Below are positions 60,005-64,000 of a stretch of 64,000 bases of DNA, in pieces; positions within the stretch are counted from its first letter, which is position 1, and every line of letters starts with the position of its first letter. Source of the stretch: Naumovozyma dairenensis CBS 421. Its lineage: Eukaryota > Ascomycota > Saccharomycetes > Saccharomycetales > Saccharomycetaceae. Under the pieces are notes generated by a model that saw only the letters and a list, made by a program, of their open reading frames with translations, was not told the DNA's origin and did no database searches. Both the position numbers and the translations under genes were made by a program. The DNA lies in assembly GCF_000227115.2 (NCBI RefSeq), contig NC_016480.1, forward strand, positions 496,001-560,000. Reading direction: 5' to 3'.

Positions 60005-62014
60005 CTACAGTTGTCCCTGCTGTTGCAAAATACCCTTGATATATTCTACTAGTTGAGTTTCATTGCCGTCTGGATTATCGAATTGCCAAATGATTGAAGC
60101 ATTATTAATCTTACCTAGCCATGGGCCAGGTTTCATTTTTAACAATGTTAATAGTTTTTTCCCATCAACTAAAGGTTTTATTTCATGTGAATTTTGTAGG
60201 TTTTCATTAAATATAAATGCATAGAATGACTCGTATTTATTGAATAAGGAGTTTATTAGTAATTGATTCTTGTATTGATTGTTTTCTTTTAATAAATTCA
60301 AATATTCATTAAGCAATGACACGAAATGAATTAACTGCCAATGGCCATTCAATATTTTTAAGAACATACCCACTTCAGATCTCTTTAATTTCTGTTCTTT
60401 GGTTTTCAATGTAGAAGAAGAAGAAGCGTTTACAAATTTCTTAATCATACCTTGATAGTCTTTCAACAAATCAATTACTTGTGAAACGATCTTGGCGTCA
60501 TTTTTACTTAGTTTCAAACCTTCTTTAATTATACTTTCTGATACGGTGATTGTATTATTTAACTTTTTCTTTGGCAGTGCGATTATTTTCAAATTAGCGA
60601 ATGGAGTTAATGATGATGCTAATATGAAATTTTGTTTCAAAGAACTATCGCTATTTTCCGTGAAAAACTCATTTATTGTAGATTTAATTAACGGTATTGA
60701 AACGAATTCTTGAAAGTTCCTAATTAAATTTTTCAAATGATTATTTAATATTCCTTGGTCATAGATTTTAGTAATTTGAAGCAAATCATTTTTATCTAAA
60801 TTCTCTTTATTAAATTTAATAACATTTTCATCATTGTGCCAGAAGAATATTACATTATCTAAATGATTTTTTTGAATTAAATCTAAACCCAATAATGGAT
60901 TTGGACCGTTTAATATTTTTTCCATTTCGACTCCGATTCTTTCTCTTGAAATTTTAGAATTGAATGCGACATTAATTTCATGATCATTCATTTCCTTTTG
61001 AACTTTTTCATCAATTTTAAAATTAAATCTTGAAGCGAATCTAATTAATCTCAATACTCGTAATGGATCATCTAGGAATGTTTTCCTTGGAGGCAATGGA
61101 GTTCTAAGTATTCCCATTTTCAAATCTTTCAAGCCCATTTGAGTGAAATCTTCAATTTTATTTTTTTGAATATTATAAAATAATGCATTTAAAGTAGCAT
61201 CTCTTCTTAGTGCATCTTCCAATGGAGTACCAAATTTGGTCATTATTGGGATTCTTGATAATTCAGTATATTCTTCAGCTCTTAGATTAACGAAATCTAC
61301 CTCTACACCGAACAATTTTGTTGTAGCAGTTTCCAAATGTTTTGATTTGGCAGGATTTTTATCAATTTTATGAATGGAATGAGGTTTAATACCATATCTT
61401 TGATAATGCTTATTTAAGAAATCATTTAATCCCATTGCGAATGATTCTCCTGACATTATGTTTATAGCGATATCCAAATCATGAGAAGATTGACCTAATA
61501 ATTTATCACGAACCCATCCACCTGTAATTCTTAAAGTTAATGGTTCCACAGTAGTGTGCTTATGTAATTCATTATAATGTAGAGTATAATCATTTAATAG
61601 TTTACAGATATTTTTTTCAATGGGAGTCAAATTAATTGTTGGAGATAAGGTGAATCTCTCATTGTCATTATGACTACTATGCAAGTTTTCATATGTTAAG
61701 TTCGATAATGGAGTAGATGGAATTGGAGTTTCTATTGGAGTTTCTACTGGAGCAGATGATGATGATGATGATGATAATTCCATTAAATTTCCATTTCCAA
61801 TTGTGATTCCATTGTTGTTTGACATTTTACTTGATACAATTTCTGTGGGCTGATTGCGATTCAGATACTTCTTGGAGTACTTTTTAAGGGAATTTATTGA
61901 TGATGACGATGATGATGCTTGTAAATACAGTACAGCTAATGCAGGTGAAGATATTAAAATGGAAGACGATGATAGAAGTGATCTTCGAAACATACAAATA
62001 CCGTAAAAAGACAA
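60005..62014 (-). CDS. CCA1: tRNA CCA-adding enzyme Cca1
   Basis: Cca1 (YER168C) adds the 3' CCA to tRNAs in mitochondria, cytosol and nucleus. The 669-residue frame carries class II nucleotidyltransferase motifs: LRITGGWVRDKLLG with DLDIAI (Asp179, Asp181), RRDATLNALFYN and DDPLRVLRLIRFASRF. It is about 120 residues longer than S. cerevisiae Cca1, because of a Ser-rich N-terminal extension. In-frame Mets occur at 1, 8 (61993) and 64 (61825). The first two would give a mitochondrial presequence; Met64 opens MSNNNGITIG and would give a cytosolic form. S. cerevisiae likewise uses alternative starts. Ser tracts at about 35-39 and 81-87 are encoded by repeat-like DNA. Confidence 0.95.
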   Translation of the reverse strand: MSFYGICMFRRSLLSSSSILISSPALAVLYLQASSSSSSINSLKKYSKKYLNRNQPTEIVSSKMSNNNGITIGNGNLMELSSSSSSSAPVETPIETPIPSTPLSNLTYENLHSSHNDNERFTLSPTINLTPIEKNICKLLNDYTLHYNELHKHTTVEPLTLRITGGWVRDKLLGQSSHDLDIAINIMSGESFAMGLNDFLNKHYQRYGIKPHSIHKIDKNPAKSKHLETATTKLFGVEVDFVNLRAEEYTELSRIPIMTKFGTPLEDALRRDATLNALFYNIQKNKIEDFTQMGLKDLKMGILRTPLPPRKTFLDDPLRVLRLIRFASRFNFKIDEKVQKEMNDHEINVAFNSKISRERIGVEMEKILNGPNPLLGLDLIQKNHLDNVIFFWHNDENVIKFNKENLDKNDLLQITKIYDQGILNNHLKNLIRNFQEFVSIPLIKSTINEFFTENSDSSLKQNFILASSLTPFANLKIIALPKKKLNNTITVSESIIKEGLKLSKNDAKIVSQVIDLLKDYQGMIKKFVNASSSSTLKTKEQKLKRSEVGMFLKILNGHWQLIHFVSLLNEYLNLLKENNQYKNQLLINSLFNKYESFYAFIFNENLQNSHEIKPLVDGKKLLTLLKMKPGPWLGKINNASIIWQFDNPDGNETQLVEYIKGILQQQGQL

Positions 62015-63529
62015 AAAGAGGGCCTAGAACTAGCGACGACAATAGAGTTCAAAGCAAGTCTCTAATGCACAGCTATTACTTCGAGATATATTGATGGTTT
62101 CGATGGACCATCTAGAGTTTAAAACTGAAAAAAAAATTGTATATTATTACAGACTAACAACGCAGTACTAATAATTTTGGTGTAAAAGGGCATTGAAACA
62201 TTTTGTAGCTGTTGAGACCTAAGCCAGACGGGTAAGCCTAATCCAGGCAAATGGCTTTGTTACAAAGTGTTACCCTAACGTAACGGAATGTTTTTTGGTA
62301 GGAGACCTACTTAATGTATTCGGGCTACGAATCTATCGTTAGGGGAACGGACGGGCGGCGCGGGGACGGCAGTTCAGCCAGACACCACGGCGGAATTCCA
62401 TGCTGATACATGTTCCGTAGAATCCCCTAAAAGATATTTTGGATACCTTCTTCCTTAGAACCTTCGAATTTCCTAAAGAGGAAAATAGATCGAACAGAGA
62501 GGTGGGTACCCATGTCACTTACGGGCTCGGGGTTTCCCCTACGTATTCGCCGTACAACAAAATCTCTTTTTGAGTGTGTCGCCCAAAAACACCCAGAACA
62601 GCCCGGACGGGGAAGGAGAAGGGGAAGAAAAAAGGAAAAGGAAAAATTTCTTCTAGGGGAGAAGCGTCATTACCTTCATCTCCATACTCCAAACCAAAAG
62701 CAAAAGCAAAAGCAAAAATCTCATCTCAGCTCATCTCATCTCATCCCGTCACAAGCCTCTTCAAGTTGGACGGACAGCAACGAACTACTCCCACGTACTT
62801 TATGTAAACCAGGGAAAGGGAAGACGACATGAAGTTATTACATACATTTTTTAATATTATATATATTAGTTTTGTGAAGCCTCTAGCAAAAGAAGTAGAT
62901 CAAACATTGCTTGTTCTACTCCCATATTCTGTCATCGAAGGAAAGAACTGAAAAAATAAAATAAAATAAAATAACACAAAACTACGTACCCTTATTCTTT
63001 GCCGTCTTCAAATAACGTTAACTTATAAAGTACGTACTAAATTTTAATATCTGAAGCAAACACTGTCTACGTACATACGCCGGACTGTGTTTTCTACTGC
63101 GTCCTTTTTGATTGTCTTTTTTTTTCGTTCTGTTTTTTCTGTCTAAAATTTTTTTTTCCTTAAATTTTTTTAATTGTATGAAAATTTTAAGGATACTTTC
63201 TGCTTCCTTCAATTTTTTACCCTTTTAAAGTGGGAAAACGGAAAACAAGAAACAATATAGAGAGCAAACGTGGAAACCAAAAAAATAAAAAAAAGGGATA
63301 TACATACATAGACTATCTAGTATTTACTATTTTCAGTTCAGCGCTTTTGCCACCGGCCTTCATTAATATATTCACTGGTCCATTAAAAAAGACGCTATTA
63401 ACTGTCTTATACCATACTATATTACATATCATAACATCCCATATCTGCTAAATTTTAGCATCTCGGAGAACATCGTCCATTCACAAGGACAATATAGGAA
63501 TAAAAACGAAAACAAAAACCAAAGATAAA
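62015..63529. other. divergent promoter CCA1/RPH1 with simple repeats
   Basis: This 1.5-kb gap has a GC-rich patch (about 62340-62400), a CAAAAG tandem (62695-62718), a TCATC-rich run (62720-62750) and five AAAAT units (62953-62978). AGGGG cores (for example near 62656) may be stress-response elements. The overlapping frames at 62512-62832 and 62574-62807 are low-complexity readings of these repeats, not genes. Confidence 0.5.
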
Positions 63530-64000
63530 ATGCTGGATACCATCCTTCCTTCATATGTGCCGGCTGAGGTGGAAGATGGGGTCCCCGTCTTTAAACCGTC
63601 TTTCGAAGAATTTAAAGACTTCTATAAATACGTGGATTCAATAAAAAGTTATGGTATGCAATCAGGTATAATAAAAATAATACCTCCAAATGAATGGCTA
63701 AAGGGACAAATAAATAGTTCAAACCCACCTGATCCATCTTTGCTTGCAAACATTAAGATCAAGTCTCCTATTCAACAAGAAATTAGCGGCAATCATGGTA
63801 TCTTTTTGGCTCAAAATTATGAAAAGAAAAAGACTTATAATATGATTCAATGGAAAAGTTTATCTAAAAATTATAAATTACCTGATTATCCTCATCATTC
63901 ACATTCATATTTATCCTCCATCTCCTCTGCCTCCACTTTTTCTTCTTCTTCAAACGTTAAAAAGGAAGATGAAGAAAAGAAACACAAGGAAAAGGAAAAA
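63530..64000 (+). CDS. RPH1: JmjC histone demethylase Rph1, 5' part (cut by window edge)
   Basis: Only the first 157 codons are present. They include a JmjN domain (about residues 17-60: VPVFKPSFEEFKDFYKYV, then YGMQSGIIKIIPPNEW) followed by KIKSPIQQ and NYEKKKTYNMIQWKSLS, matching Rph1/Gis1. A Ser-rich then Lys/Glu-rich linker runs off the end, before the JmjC and zinc-finger domains. Rph1 demethylates H3K36 and represses DNA-damage and autophagy genes. CCA1 as divergent neighbour (YER168C-YER169W) supports RPH1 over its ohnolog GIS1. The ATG at 63530 is the first in frame. Confidence 0.9.
   Translation, partial: MLDTILPSYVPAEVEDGVPVFKPSFEEFKDFYKYVDSIKSYGMQSGIIKIIPPNEWLKGQINSSNPPDPSLLANIKIKSPIQQEISGNHGIFLAQNYEKKKTYNMIQWKSLSKNYKLPDYPHHSHSYLSSISSASTFSSSSNVKKEDEEKKHKEKEK

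Noticed and set aside
62512..62832. 106-codon plus-strand open frame upstream of RPH1
   Set aside because: Composed of Lys/Gln/Ser runs from CAAAAG and TCATC repeats; overlaps another equally long frame.
1..64000. CRISPR arrays, bacterial operons or prophage
   Set aside because: No regularly spaced repeats of that type; all gene content is yeast nuclear.

Overview
The window is nuclear DNA from a budding yeast of the Saccharomycetaceae, most likely a post-whole-genome-duplication species of the Naumovozyma/Kazachstania type. About 26 protein genes have recognisable Saccharomyces cerevisiae counterparts. Genes are short and mostly intronless. The few introns are typical of yeast: GTATGT donors, CTAAC branch points, and a 19-nt intron in tRNA-Phe. 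Intergenic DNA is AT-rich and unusually long (up to about 2.9 kb). Species cannot be settled from the sequence alone. The lack of a canonical point centromere at the ancestral centromere site would fit Naumovozyma.

Layout. (1) 1.0-21.8 kb follows S. cerevisiae YLR090W-YLR096W: XDJ1, GEP5, SUL2, NYV1, GIS3, IOC2, KIN2. Inserted or retained between SUL2 and GIS3 are COX26 (next to KIN1 in S. cerevisiae) and two unrecognised genes; NYV1 and COX26 are flipped relative to S. cerevisiae. (2) 24.7-26.6 kb carries a CMR3-like zinc-finger gene and the small spliced gene MIN8 (YPR010C-A). (3) 27.3-37.6 kb holds PDH1, NIC96, YPI1, RPN11, SAD1 and YFR006W, which mixes genes next to S. cerevisiae CEN16 and CEN6. 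(4) 37.6-39.2 kb is a graveyard of nested and inverted solo LTRs. (5) 39.3-47.7 kb holds CIT3, LOC1, HAT1, SNF8 and DEG1, in reversed ancestral order around the CEN6/CEN16 position. (6) 48.1-56.1 kb holds an intron-containing tRNA-Phe, YPR003C, a cluster of small inverted-repeat transposons, and AIM45. (7) 57.1-64.0 kb follows YER167W-YER169W: BCK2, CCA1 and the start of RPH1, cut by the window edge.

Functional links. PDH1 and CIT3 encode consecutive-pathway enzymes of the mitochondrial methylcitrate cycle. They are adjacent in S. cerevisiae but lie about 10 kb apart here, and both promoters carry a TCTCCG-N5-CGGA element. SUL2 has upstream sites resembling Cbf1 and Met31/32 sites and an overlapping upstream ORF. 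RPN11 has an Rpn4-type PACE site.

Mobile DNA. Five small non-autonomous elements with terminal inverted repeats are visible at about 11.9, 23.5, 53.9 (one nested in another) and 54.4 kb. Three of them are flanked by 8-bp direct repeats, as expected of hAT-type insertion. Together with the LTR cluster and the tRNA these sit in the long intergenic gaps, and some coincide with gene-order breakpoints. A 20-N assembly gap lies at 41388-41407.
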